From: Altererythrobacter sp.
GTDB taxonomy: Bacteria; Pseudomonadota; Alphaproteobacteria; Sphingomonadales; Sphingomonadaceae
Length of the DNA stretch: 38,810 nucleotides
Direction of reading: 5' to 3'
NCBI GenBank assembly: GCA_023260985.1
Contig: JALRKY010000005.1
Coordinates: 1 to 38,810, forward strand
Below, in pieces: positions 8,134 to 16,425 of the stretch (positions are counted from its first letter, which is position 1; each line of letters opens with the position of its first letter). The position numbers and the translations under genes are program-made. The notes beneath the pieces were generated by a model that did not search any database, had not been told where the DNA came from, and saw only the letters and a program-made list of their open reading frames with translations.

Positions 8134-8309
8134 CTCGCCCCTCTGTAAGTCTTGCGGCGCAGGATATCTGCCAATCTCGGAGGGGCAAGGGGCAAAACTA
8201 TCTTTTGGCAACTCCGTCTGCGGGTAAGTTTGGACCGCTGCAGCGTTTGTCACTAAGACCGGCTGCTGTTGACTAAAACCACTAAGAAACAATGCGATAG
8301 GAAATTAAA

Positions 8310-8399
8310 TGGCGGACAGGGTGGGATTCGAACCCACGGTGAGCGTGAGCCCACGGCGGTTTTCAAGACCGCTGCCTTAAACCACTCGGCCACCTGTCC
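8310..8399 (-). tRNA. tRNA-Ser (anticodon UGA)
   Basis: Read on the minus strand, the gene folds as a class II tRNA. The seven-base acceptor stem GGACAGG pairs with CCTGTCC, followed by G and an encoded CCA. The anticodon loop CTTGAAA gives anticodon UGA (plus-strand bases 8363-8365). A long variable arm and the T-arm GGTTCGAATCC are present. The long variable arm and UGA anticodon mark it as serine, decoding UCA and related codons. Its 3' end faces the accessory block at 3873-8309. Confidence 0.96.
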
Positions 8400-8466
8400 G
8401 CTGGCGAAGCTCGCTAGCGTGCTTCCATCCTATTGTCACCCGCTATCAAACGCCTAGAACCGCCTA

Positions 8467-9384
8467 ATGGCTCAAGGAACTCACGACTTCGCGCCCGATC
8501 CGCGCAACCAATCCATCCTTATCGACGTCAACGGCACGCTGGTCCCTAGGCCGCAGGCAACGGTATCGGTCTTCGATAGCGGTTTCATGCTGGGCGATGG
8601 GGTATGGGAGGGGTTGCGTGTGCACAAGGGGCGCATCGCATTCCTCAATGCGCACCTCGACCGACTTTACGAGGGCGCAAAGGCGATCGCGATTGATATC
8701 GAGCTCACCAAGGATGAACTTGCCGAGCGGCTTTATGCCACCATCGACGCCAATGTGATGCGAGAAGAGGAAGGCGTGCACATACGCCTTATGGTGACGC
8801 GCGGGATCCGCTCGACCCCTTACCAGGATCCGCGCGTGGTGATTTCCCCAGCAACGATCGTGATCATTCCAGAGTACAAGGCGCCGTTGCCGGCTACGGT
8901 AGAGCTGGGTATCCGGCTCTTCACTGTCCACGTTCGACGCGGCGATCCCGCGGTGCAGGACCAGAAGCTCAATTCGCATTCGAAGCTCAACTGCATCACC
9001 GCCTGCATCCAGGCCGCGCAAGCAGGGGCGGACGAAGCATTGATGCTTGACCCGCACGGCTTTGTTGCGACCTGCAATTCGACCCATTTCTTCATTGTCC
9101 GCAAGGGCGAGGTGTGGACATCGACAGGTGATTATTGTCTTGGCGGGATCACGCGCGCCAATGTGATCAGAATTTGCCGGGAAGAGGGCATTCCGGTGTT
9201 CGAGAAGAATTTCTCGCTGACGGATGTCTATGGCGCGGACGAGGCTTTCGTAACCGGCACTTTCGCCGGCGTCGTTCCCGTGACCGAAGTCGATGGCCGC
9301 AAGTTGACCGAGGGAAGGGGAGCGATGGTGGAGCGCCTGCAGCGGCTCTACCGTGCGCTGGTTGATCGGGATGTCGCGGAATGA
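8467..9384 (+). CDS. Class IV PLP-dependent aminotransferase
   Basis: A 305-residue fold-type IV aminotransferase of the branched-chain, D-amino acid and aminodeoxychorismate lyase superfamily. Visible: SVFDSGFMLGDGVWEGLRV near residue 34, the usual FD-x-G-x-x-x-G-D-G-V-x-E/D-x-x-R segment; the likely PLP lysine Lys167 (or Lys173) in QDQKLNSHSKLN; and FVATCNSTHFFIV near 205, replacing the E-x-x-x-x-N-x-F segment of IlvE. The C-terminal TGTFAGVVPVTEVDGRKL matches the family's TGT phosphate-binding motif. The exact substrate is uncertain, so ilvE is not assigned. No strong ribosome site precedes the ATG. It overlaps the sulfotransferase-like gene by four bases, implying one operon and a shared pathway. 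Confidence 0.85.
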   Translation: MAQGTHDFAPDPRNQSILIDVNGTLVPRPQATVSVFDSGFMLGDGVWEGLRVHKGRIAFLNAHLDRLYEGAKAIAIDIELTKDELAERLYATIDANVMREEEGVHIRLMVTRGIRSTPYQDPRVVISPATIVIIPEYKAPLPATVELGIRLFTVHVRRGDPAVQDQKLNSHSKLNCITACIQAAQAGADEALMLDPHGFVATCNSTHFFIVRKGEVWTSTGDYCLGGITRANVIRICREEGIPVFEKNFSLTDVYGADEAFVTGTFAGVVPVTEVDGRKLTEGRGAMVERLQRLYRALVDRDVAE

Positions 9385-10115
9385 GCCAAGCCATCCTCAT
9401 CGCGATGTGGAGCGGCCCCCGCAATATCTCCACCGCGATGATGCGCAGTTTCGGCTCGCGGGCGGACTGCGCTGTCTCGGATGAACCGTTCTACGGAGCC
9501 TTCCTCAGAGACAGTCGCGAACCACACCCAATGGCGGAAGAAATCATCGCCGATATGGATTGCGATTGGAACAGCGTCACTGCGAAATCATCGGGACCAA
9601 TTCCGGACAGAAAAACCGTGTGGTACCAGAAGCATATGCCGCACCACATGGTCGGGCCGATCAATATCACTCACTTCCCGCAGCATCGCCATGCCTTCCT
9701 GATCCGCGCGCCTGAGCGTGTGGTGTCGAGCTATCGCAACAAGAACGAGCTGCGCTACCCGGAAATGCTCGGATTCGCGAAGCTGCGCTCCTATTTCGAG
9801 ATGGAAGCGGACAGGACAGGTAATGCACCGCCGGTGGTTGATTCCGATGACATTCTCCGCAATCCGGCAGGTGTGCTGGAGAAATTGTGCGAGGCGCTAG
9901 GGATTGCCTGGGATACGGCGATGCTTTCCTGGGCCAAGGGGCCGTATCCCGAAGATGGTATCTGGGGGGCGCATTGGTACGACAAGGTCAATGCCTCCAC
10001 GGGTTTTGGTGCATCACCAGGTCCTTTGCCACGGCTGGATGATTACTTTGGTATTCTGGCGGACGCTTGCCGCGAAGATTACGAGGCTCTGAAGCGCTAC
10101 GCGCTTTGTGCATGA
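9381..10115 (+). CDS. Sulfotransferase-like P-loop protein
   Basis: A 244-residue protein starting MSQAILIAMWSGPRNISTAMM. WSGPRNIST is a variant of the sulfotransferase 5'-phosphosulfate (PAPS) binding loop, and HAFLIRAPERVVSSY near residue 108 matches the 3'-phosphate-binding R-x-P-x-x-x-x-x-S segment. Length fits a single-domain member. The start codon overlaps the stop of the aminotransferase gene (ATGA), so the two are almost certainly co-translated. Known members transfer sulfate from PAPS to small molecules, lipids or glycans, but distant homologues exist with no shown activity; the acceptor here is unknown. The pairing suggests work on an amino acid or a keto or hydroxy derivative of one. 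Confidence 0.75.
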   Translation: MSQAILIAMWSGPRNISTAMMRSFGSRADCAVSDEPFYGAFLRDSREPHPMAEEIIADMDCDWNSVTAKSSGPIPDRKTVWYQKHMPHHMVGPINITHFPQHRHAFLIRAPERVVSSYRNKNELRYPEMLGFAKLRSYFEMEADRTGNAPPVVDSDDILRNPAGVLEKLCEALGIAWDTAMLSWAKGPYPEDGIWGAHWYDKVNASTGFGASPGPLPRLDDYFGILADACREDYEALKRYALCA

Positions 10116-10175
10116 CCATGGAAAAGCCCAGTCTGAATCATGGACCATTCATCACATGTGTGGCAATCTAGGCCT

Positions 10176-11225
10176 ATGTTCCTGAAACGCCTTGCAATTG
10201 CCGCATCACTGATCTCATTGCCCGGCGCTGCGATGCCATTGGTCGCGCAGGAAGTGGAGCAACCCCAAACTGAGCTTGGCGCACTTTCATTCGACGCATA
10301 CCTGCAATTGCTGATCGCGCGGGCAAGGGCCGAAGGCGTGAGCGAACCTACCATCCAGCGCATGACCGTAGGGCTGACCCCCAACGATCGCGTGATACGG
10401 CTCGATCGAAGCCAACCAGGCACACCCTCAAGCAGCGGTTACCCTCCGCTTGCACCCTATATTGCCACCCATGTGAACGACGCGCGGATCGCGGGCGGGC
10501 GTGACGTCGTGGCATCGAACCGTTCAGTGTTGCAGGCAATCGAGGCCGAGTACGGCGTACCGGGAGGGGTCATCGTCGCCATCTTCGGCCACGAGACCAG
10601 CTATGGCCGGATCAGGGGCAATTTCGATCTCGCCCGTTCCGTGGCAACGCTCGCTTGGGAAGGGCGCCGCCGTGAGCTTTTTGCCCGCGAATTCGTGGCC
10701 TTGTTGAAGGTTGCTGACAAGGGATATGATCGTCAGGAACTCGTCGGCAGCTGGGCTGGCGCCTTTGGCAACCCGCAATTCCTGCCGAGCATCTATTTGA
10801 AACTGGCACGCGACGGGGATGGAGATGGCCGCGCCAATATCTTCAGCAACCGGGTCGACACCTTTGCTTCGATCGGAAACTATTTGCGTTATGCAGGCTG
10901 GCGCGAGGGACAGCCTTGGGGCGTAAGAGCCATGGTCCCTGCGGGCTTCAACTGGAGCGCCTTCGAAACCGAGCTTGTGTCGCCAGTTTGTCCAAGGGTT
11001 CATGGCCGGCACAGCCAATGGAAGACGACGGCGGAATGGCGCTCCCTGGGCGTGCAGCCCCAACAGACCTTGGGCGACAATGTCCTCTCAACTTTGTTCC
11101 AGCCAGACGGGCCAGGGACGCCATCGTGGCTCCTGACCTCGAACTTCCGCGCAATCCTCGAATACAATTGCTCGAACTATTACGCGATGAGCGTTGGGCT
11201 GCTGGCTGACGAGATCGCGCGCTGA
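10176..11225 (+). CDS. Lytic murein transglycosylase (MltB-like)
   Basis: A 349-residue exported enzyme that cleaves peptidoglycan between MurNAc and GlcNAc, forming an anhydro end. A signal peptide (MFLKRLAIAASLISLPGAAM, then PLVAQ) is followed by an SLT_2-type catalytic domain. Candidate catalytic Glu140 lies in AIFGHETSYGRIRGN, with WAGAFGNPQFLPS and DGDGRANIFSNRVD downstream, all typical of MltB. No lipobox is seen, so it is soluble and periplasmic, unlike E. coli MltB. The start at 10176 places the signal peptide at the N terminus; an in-frame codon at 10140 would add twelve polar residues. It precedes a D,D-carboxypeptidase gene, a common pairing of cell-wall enzymes. Confidence 0.88.
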   Translation: MFLKRLAIAASLISLPGAAMPLVAQEVEQPQTELGALSFDAYLQLLIARARAEGVSEPTIQRMTVGLTPNDRVIRLDRSQPGTPSSSGYPPLAPYIATHVNDARIAGGRDVVASNRSVLQAIEAEYGVPGGVIVAIFGHETSYGRIRGNFDLARSVATLAWEGRRRELFAREFVALLKVADKGYDRQELVGSWAGAFGNPQFLPSIYLKLARDGDGDGRANIFSNRVDTFASIGNYLRYAGWREGQPWGVRAMVPAGFNWSAFETELVSPVCPRVHGRHSQWKTTAEWRSLGVQPQQTLGDNVLSTLFQPDGPGTPSWLLTSNFRAILEYNCSNYYAMSVGLLADEIAR

Positions 11226-11318
11226 AACCACAAGAGGGAAGGGGAAACATCGCCTCAGGGCGCTCGCCTTGGCATAGTCAGATGGCTATAGCTCAGTAGC
11301 AGAGCCGAGGAGCACAAG

Positions 11319-12491
11319 TTGCGGGTATTTTCGATTATTGCTGGTGCCGTTGCGGTCTCGCTCGGTTTTGCGAGCGCACCAGTGCAGGCACAGGCATCGC
11401 GACCTGCGACTTATCGCCCGCCGCTTGCTTCTGAAGCGCCGATTGCCATGCTTGTGGACTTGTCGAGTGGGCAGATTCTGCATCAAAGCAATCCGGATCG
11501 GCGCTTCATGCCAGCCTCGATCACCAAGGTGATGACGGCTTTCCTTGCCTTCGAGCTGATTGAGCAGGACATACTGCGGCTTGACCAGCGTTTCCGCTTT
11601 GCCCCTGCATCTTTCAAGGTATGGGGCAACAATGGCTCGACCATGTTCCTCAGCGCCAATGACGAGCTGTCGGTTTCGGATCTGTTGCTGGGTATCAGTA
11701 CGGTTTCAGCAAATGACGCCGCTGTGGTCCTAGGAGAAGGGGCGGCTGGATCGCTGGGTGGTTGGACCCATCTGATGAACGCCAAGGCTGCAGAAATCGG
11801 CATGACGCAAAGCCATTTCGGTACGCCCAACGGCCTGCCTGACGAAGGGCGCACTTTCGTGACGGCACGCGACTTGGCGACGCTTGCGACTGCTCTTGTC
11901 GAGCGGCACCCTGATCTTTACGCGCGCTACTTCGGCCATCGGCAGCTGACCTATCGCGGGATCACTCAAGCCAATCACGAACCGTTTACGGGGCTTGTCC
12001 GCGGCGCTGACGGAATCAAGACCGGGTTTACCAACGAAGCGGGATATGGCGTGCTCGGGTCGGCCAAGCGTGGCGGGAGGCGACTGGTGGTGGTGGTGGC
12101 AGGCTCCGACCGGGCCAGAGTGCGTGACCGCGCCGCGCGCAGCTACCTCGAATGGGGTTTCAGCGCATTCGACAGTCGCCCCCTGTTCGAAGAAGGCACC
12201 AAGTTGGGTTCTGCCAAGGTGCAGGACGGTGACCGCCGCAGCCTTTCGCTGGTCGCCGGCGGTAAAATAGCGGCAGCGATGCCGCGCGGCACCGACCGCC
12301 CGATCAGCCTTTCCATTCATTACGAAGGGCCGCTGCGAGCGCCGATTGCCAACGGCCAACAAGTGGCCGAACTTGAGATCAAGGTCGATGGTATGCCGCC
12401 TTCGCGCGTTCCCCTGATTGCCGGAGAGGACGTTGCGAAGGCCGGGCCGCTTCACCGCCTCTTCAACGGCCTCGTCGGTTGGCTTTCATGA
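11319..12491 (+). CDS. D-alanyl-D-alanine carboxypeptidase (PBP5/6 family)
   Basis: A 390-residue penicillin-binding protein that trims the terminal D-Ala from peptidoglycan stems in the periplasm. A signal peptide ends near APVQAQA. Active-site motifs are complete: S67-I-T-K70 (nucleophile and base), S130-A-N132, and K234-T-G236 in DGIKTGFTNEAGYG. A C-terminal beta domain (about 285-380) matches PBP5_C, but a clear amphipathic membrane anchor helix is not obvious. The start is a TTG with GAGGAG seven bases upstream; no ATG or GTG fits. The stop overlaps the tmk start (ATGA), making it the first gene of a run with replication and translation genes. Confidence 0.92.
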   Translation: MRVFSIIAGAVAVSLGFASAPVQAQASRPATYRPPLASEAPIAMLVDLSSGQILHQSNPDRRFMPASITKVMTAFLAFELIEQDILRLDQRFRFAPASFKVWGNNGSTMFLSANDELSVSDLLLGISTVSANDAAVVLGEGAAGSLGGWTHLMNAKAAEIGMTQSHFGTPNGLPDEGRTFVTARDLATLATALVERHPDLYARYFGHRQLTYRGITQANHEPFTGLVRGADGIKTGFTNEAGYGVLGSAKRGGRRLVVVVAGSDRARVRDRAARSYLEWGFSAFDSRPLFEEGTKLGSAKVQDGDRRSLSLVAGGKIAAAMPRGTDRPISLSIHYEGPLRAPIANGQQVAELEIKVDGMPPSRVPLIAGEDVAKAGPLHRLFNGLVGWLS

Positions 12492-13123
12492 CCAGGGGGA
12501 AGTTCATCGCATTCGAAGGGGGCGAAGGCGCGGGCAAATCGACCCAAGCGCGGATGCTCGTCGATGCGTTGCGCGCGCGCGGGCTATCGGTCGATTTGAC
12601 ACGCGAGCCGGGCGGCACGCCGGGAGCAGAGGCAATTCGCGCCCTGTTGCTGGCCCCGCCGGGGGGGGGCTGGGGAGCTGAGGCCGAGGCGCTGCTGTTT
12701 GCCGCTGCGCGTGCCGACCATGTCGCCCGGCGCATACGCCCGGCCATCGAGCGCGGCGAATGGATAATCTCAGACCGTTTCGTCGACTCTAGTCGCGCCT
12801 ACCAGGGCGGGGCGGGGGCGCTGGGCGACGAGACGATCAGTTCTATCCACTCCATCGGCAGTGGCGGATTGCGCCCGGACCTGACGATTCTGCTCGAAGC
12901 TCGTGAAGATCAAGTTGCAGCGCGGCTTGCAGCACGCGATGGCGACAGTTCGGATGCCATTGGCGGCCGCGATGCGGACTACCATCGCGCTGTAGCGGCT
13001 GCATTTCGGCGCATTGCGGAAGATAACCCCCATGGCTTTGCGGTAATCGACGCGGAAGGAGATCCGGAAACGGTGAATGCGCACGTAATGGCGGCAATCG
13101 CACCATTGCTGGAGGGTGAATGA
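12488..13123 (+). CDS. tmk: Thymidylate kinase
   Basis: A 211-residue dTMP kinase that makes dTDP for DNA synthesis. The P loop is EGGEGAGKST (residues 10-19), TREPGGTPGAEAIR forms the dTMP-binding DRX-like segment, and ISDRFVDSSRAYQGG is the conserved D-R-x-x-x-S-x-x-A-Y-Q motif. The ATG overlaps the previous stop (ATGA), and its own stop overlaps holB in the same way. A run of nine G within 12661-12669 encodes three glycines in the variable region after the LID-like segment; it keeps frame as written but is a possible slippage or sequencing-error site. Confidence 0.95.
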   Translation: MTRGKFIAFEGGEGAGKSTQARMLVDALRARGLSVDLTREPGGTPGAEAIRALLLAPPGGGWGAEAEALLFAAARADHVARRIRPAIERGEWIISDRFVDSSRAYQGGAGALGDETISSIHSIGSGGLRPDLTILLEAREDQVAARLAARDGDSSDAIGGRDADYHRAVAAAFRRIAEDNPHGFAVIDAEGDPETVNAHVMAAIAPLLEGE

Positions 13124-14085
13124 CTGATTGGCCCAACCATGAGGCGGCATGGCGCGAATGGCACGAAGCTATGCGGGGCAGCCGCATGCATCATGGCTGG
13201 ATTCTCGCGGGCAAGGCGGGGTTGGGCAAGCATGACTTCGCGCTGGCCGCTGCGCGCGAATTGGTAGCCGAGGAGGGCATTCCACAGCCCTCCGGTACGC
13301 ACACGGATATCCTGATCCTCACTCACCTCCCCAAGGACGATAAGGAAGAGAAGAACCGCGACGAAGGCAAACCCTATGAGGTGAGGCGCAATATCGGCGT
13401 GGCACAGATCCGTGCAATGCAGCAGCGGCTGACGACCCGCCCAACGCTTGGATCGCGCCGCGTCGTGATCATCGATCCTGCCGACGACATGGAACGGAGC
13501 GCTTCGAATGCGCTGCTCAAGAGCCTTGAGGAACCGCCCGTCGGCACTTTCTTCCTGCTTTTGGCCCACCGTCCGGCAGGGTTGCTCCCAACGATCCGTT
13601 CGCGCTGTCGCATGCTTCGTTTCTCCGAACTCCCGGATGCGCAGATCGCACGGCAGCTCGATACTGAAATGCCCGGATTGGCGATGGCCGAGCGCGATAC
13701 CGCGATCGCACTAGCCGGCGGGTCGCTCGGCGCAGCACGCAGTTTCCTTAAGATGGAGCTCGGCGGCGTTGCTCAGCTGATGCAGCGCCTCGCCCACGAG
13801 GGGGATCCCGGTTTTGCACTGCAAGCCACACTCGCGGACGCAATTGGGCCGCGCCCAGACCGGGAACGGATGCGCGCCGTGCTGGAGCTGGCACGGACCA
13901 CGCTGGCGGCTTCGCTGCACGATGCCAGCCCTGAAGGACGCCTCGCCCTGATCGATGCGCACCAGGCGCTGGTTGAACTTGCAACGCAAGCGCCGACCTA
14001 CAATTTCGATCCCGGCCTGCTTGTGGGCGAAATCGCCAGCTTGCTTGCGCGCGCCGCTGGCGCTAGCGAGCCGGCCCATGGCTGA
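13120..14085 (+). CDS. holB: DNA polymerase III delta' subunit
   Basis: A 321-residue clamp-loader subunit that helps load the beta sliding clamp. An AAA+ P-loop-like segment GKAGLGKHDFA (31-41), the Walker B-like IIDPADDMERSASNALLKSL, and the sensor and S-R-C segment LPTIRSRCRMLRF are visible. P-loop function is often lost in delta', but the lysine is retained here. It overlaps tmk by four bases and metG by eight, a tmk-holB-metG-tatD order familiar from proteobacteria. Confidence 0.9.
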   Translation: MTDWPNHEAAWREWHEAMRGSRMHHGWILAGKAGLGKHDFALAAARELVAEEGIPQPSGTHTDILILTHLPKDDKEEKNRDEGKPYEVRRNIGVAQIRAMQQRLTTRPTLGSRRVVIIDPADDMERSASNALLKSLEEPPVGTFFLLLAHRPAGLLPTIRSRCRMLRFSELPDAQIARQLDTEMPGLAMAERDTAIALAGGSLGAARSFLKMELGGVAQLMQRLAHEGDPGFALQATLADAIGPRPDRERMRAVLELARTTLAASLHDASPEGRLALIDAHQALVELATQAPTYNFDPGLLVGEIASLLARAAGASEPAHG

Positions 14086-15649
14086 ACCCTTCTACATCAC
14101 AACTGCGATCAACTATCCAAACGGAAGGCCGCACATCGGCCATGCCTATGAAGGGATCGCGACTGATGTGGTCGCGCGTTTCCAGCGAATGCGCGGACGC
14201 GACGTAAGGTTGGTGACGGGCACCGACGAGCACGGGCTGAAAATGGACCAGACCGCGCGCAAGGCTGGTCGCGCGACGATCGATCTTGCTACCGAAATGT
14301 CGGGCTATTTTCGCGAGATGTGCGCGAAACTCGACATTGCTTACGATGACTTTTTGCGTACCACCGAACCGCGCCACCACGCCGCTAGCATAGAGCTTTG
14401 GCGTCGCATGGAAGCCAATGGTGACCTTTACCTCGATCGCTACGAGGGTTGGTATTCAGTGCGCGACGAGGCTTTCTATGACGAATGCGAGCTGGTCGAC
14501 GGGGAAGGGGGGGCAAAGCTCTCTCCGCAGGGCACGCCGGTCGAATGGACCGTCGAGGAGACTTGGTTCTTCCGACTGTCGCAATATCAGAACCGGCTGC
14601 TGGCGCACTACCGCGACAATCCGGACTTCATCCGCCCGGAAAGCCGCCGGAACGAAGTGCTGCGCTTCGTCGAGGGTGGGCTAAAGGATCTGTCGGTCAG
14701 CCGCACAAGCTTCGACTGGGGTGTTCCGGTGCCGAACAGCGCCGATCATGTCATGTATGTGTGGGTCGATGCGCTCACCACCTATATGACTGGCGTTGGT
14801 TTCCCCAACGTCGATGGCGAGATGTTCCAGCGCTATTGGCCGGCCAATATCCACATGATCGGCAAGGACATCGTGCGGTTCCACGCGGTCTTTTGGCCAG
14901 CCTTCCTGATGAGTGCTGGCCTGCCGCTTGCCAAGCAGGTGTTCGCGCATGGTTTCCTGCTCGCCCGAGGTGGCGAGAAGATGAGCAAGAGCGCCGGAAA
15001 TGTGGTCGATCCGATGGAACTGGCCGAGACCTACGGCGTCGATCCGCTGCGCTATTTCTTCATGCGCGAGATCGCCTTCGGACAGGATGGCAGCTTTTCG
15101 GCCGAAGCGATCGTGACGCGCTCCAATGCCGAGTTGGCGAACAGCTTCGGCAATCTGGCACAGCGGACGCTGTCGATGATCTTCAAGAATTGCGACGGTA
15201 CGTTGAGCGGTGGCTTTTCTTCGACCGATGCCGATCTCGCGCTCGAGACCACTGTTCGTGATGTATGTCGCACCGAACTACCGCGGGAATTCGAGACACT
15301 CAGCTTTAGCACGGGACTTGAGGCATGGATGCGGGCGGTGTTCGCCTGCAACCAGTATGTCGACGAACAAGCGCCCTGGGCGTTGCGCAAGACCGATCCG
15401 GAACGTATGTCGGCGGTACTCATGACTCTGTTCCGTTGCGTCCGAGATCTTGCGATTGCCTTAAGGCCGGTCGTTCCATCCTCGGCAGATCGCATGCTCG
15501 ACCAGCTCGGAATTCCGGCGAATGAGCGCGATTACGCGGCGCTCGACGACAGCGAGTGGTTCGCGCGACTGGTCGATAGCGGGTTCCGACTCGAGCAGCC
15601 TCATGGCGTATTCCCAAGGCTCGAATTGCCCGATATCGAAAGCGCGTGA
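14078..15649 (+). CDS. metG: Methionyl-tRNA synthetase
   Basis: A 523-residue class I aminoacyl-tRNA synthetase that charges tRNA-Met. The HIGH motif is H19-I-G-H22 (NYPNGRPHIGHAYEG) and the KMSKS motif is K301-M-S-K-S305. The insert after YDECELVDGEGG has only one Cys, so it is the short zinc-poor form, and the protein ends soon after the anticodon-binding helical domain without the C-terminal tRNA-binding domain found in E. coli MetG. The start MAEPFYITTA is chosen because it begins the catalytic fold; an in-frame codon at 13955 would overlap holB by 131 bases. The stop overlaps tatD (TGATG). Confidence 0.95.
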   Translation: MAEPFYITTAINYPNGRPHIGHAYEGIATDVVARFQRMRGRDVRLVTGTDEHGLKMDQTARKAGRATIDLATEMSGYFREMCAKLDIAYDDFLRTTEPRHHAASIELWRRMEANGDLYLDRYEGWYSVRDEAFYDECELVDGEGGAKLSPQGTPVEWTVEETWFFRLSQYQNRLLAHYRDNPDFIRPESRRNEVLRFVEGGLKDLSVSRTSFDWGVPVPNSADHVMYVWVDALTTYMTGVGFPNVDGEMFQRYWPANIHMIGKDIVRFHAVFWPAFLMSAGLPLAKQVFAHGFLLARGGEKMSKSAGNVVDPMELAETYGVDPLRYFFMREIAFGQDGSFSAEAIVTRSNAELANSFGNLAQRTLSMIFKNCDGTLSGGFSSTDADLALETTVRDVCRTELPREFETLSFSTGLEAWMRAVFACNQYVDEQAPWALRKTDPERMSAVLMTLFRCVRDLAIALRPVVPSSADRMLDQLGIPANERDYAALDDSEWFARLVDSGFRLEQPHGVFPRLELPDIESA

Positions 15650-16425
15650 TGCTGGTCGATAGCCACTGCCACCTCGATTACAAAGGCCTGGTCGATGACC
15701 AGGCTGGCGTGCTGGCGCGGGCGCGTAAGGCGGGCGTGGGCCAGTTCCTCAATATTTCCACCCGCAAAAGTGAATGGGAGCAGGTGGTGGGTACTGCCGA
15801 GCGCGAGCCCGACGTTTGGGCCAGCGTAGGCATCCATCCGCATGAAGCCGATCAGCATGCCGATCTCGGCCGTGAAGCTCTGCTGCAAGCGGCGGCGCAT
15901 ACGCGCGTCATAGGGATCGGCGAAACCGGTCTCGATTATTATTACGATCGGTCTGATCGTGCGACCCAACGCGAACTGTTCCGCATGCATATCGGTGTTT
16001 CGCGCGAAACCGGCCTTCCGCTTATCATTCACACACGCGATGCGGATGACGACACGCTTGCCATGCTTGAGGAAGAGACAGGGAAGGGGACCTTCCCTGC
16101 CCTGATCCATTGCTTCACCGCTTCAGCCGAATTCGGCCAGCGCGTGCTTGAGCTGGGGCTCAGCATTTCGCTGTCAGGCATTGTGACTTTCAAGAATGCG
16201 ATAAATCTACATGAAATCGCGAAAGAAATTCCGCGCGACCGGCTTCTGGTGGAGACCGACAGCCCATTCCTTGCCCCGGTGCCACACCGGGGGAAGCCAT
16301 GCGAACCCGCCTATGTCGCTAGCACTGCGCAGTTCCTGGCCGATCTTCGCGGCGAGGATGTTGACGACCTGGCCGATTATACCACCGCCAATTTCCGCAG
16401 ACTGTTCAGCAAGGCAGCCTTTTGA
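15649..16425 (+). CDS. tatD: TatD-family metal-dependent hydrolase
   Basis: A 258-residue TIM-barrel hydrolase. MLVDSHCHLD carries the H6-x-H8 metal ligands, GIGETGLDYYYD the conserved Glu, LPLIIHTRDADDD the next His, ALIHCFTAS another His, and ETDSPFLAPVPHRGK the final Asp, so the two-metal site is complete. TatD proteins act as 3'-5' nucleases or deoxyribonucleases in DNA repair and quality control. The ATG at 15649 overlaps the metG stop (TGATG); a GTG one codon earlier is also possible. The stop overlaps the next gene's TTG. Confidence 0.9.
   Translation: MLVDSHCHLDYKGLVDDQAGVLARARKAGVGQFLNISTRKSEWEQVVGTAEREPDVWASVGIHPHEADQHADLGREALLQAAAHTRVIGIGETGLDYYYDRSDRATQRELFRMHIGVSRETGLPLIIHTRDADDDTLAMLEEETGKGTFPALIHCFTASAEFGQRVLELGLSISLSGIVTFKNAINLHEIAKEIPRDRLLVETDSPFLAPVPHRGKPCEPAYVASTAQFLADLRGEDVDDLADYTTANFRRLFSKAAF

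Noticed and set aside
8269-8457. Plus-strand open frame of 62 codons over the tRNA-Ser gene
   Set aside because: It is the antisense reading of the tRNA; the GGIRTHGEREP-type peptide is a well-known artefact of calling genes across tRNA-Ser.
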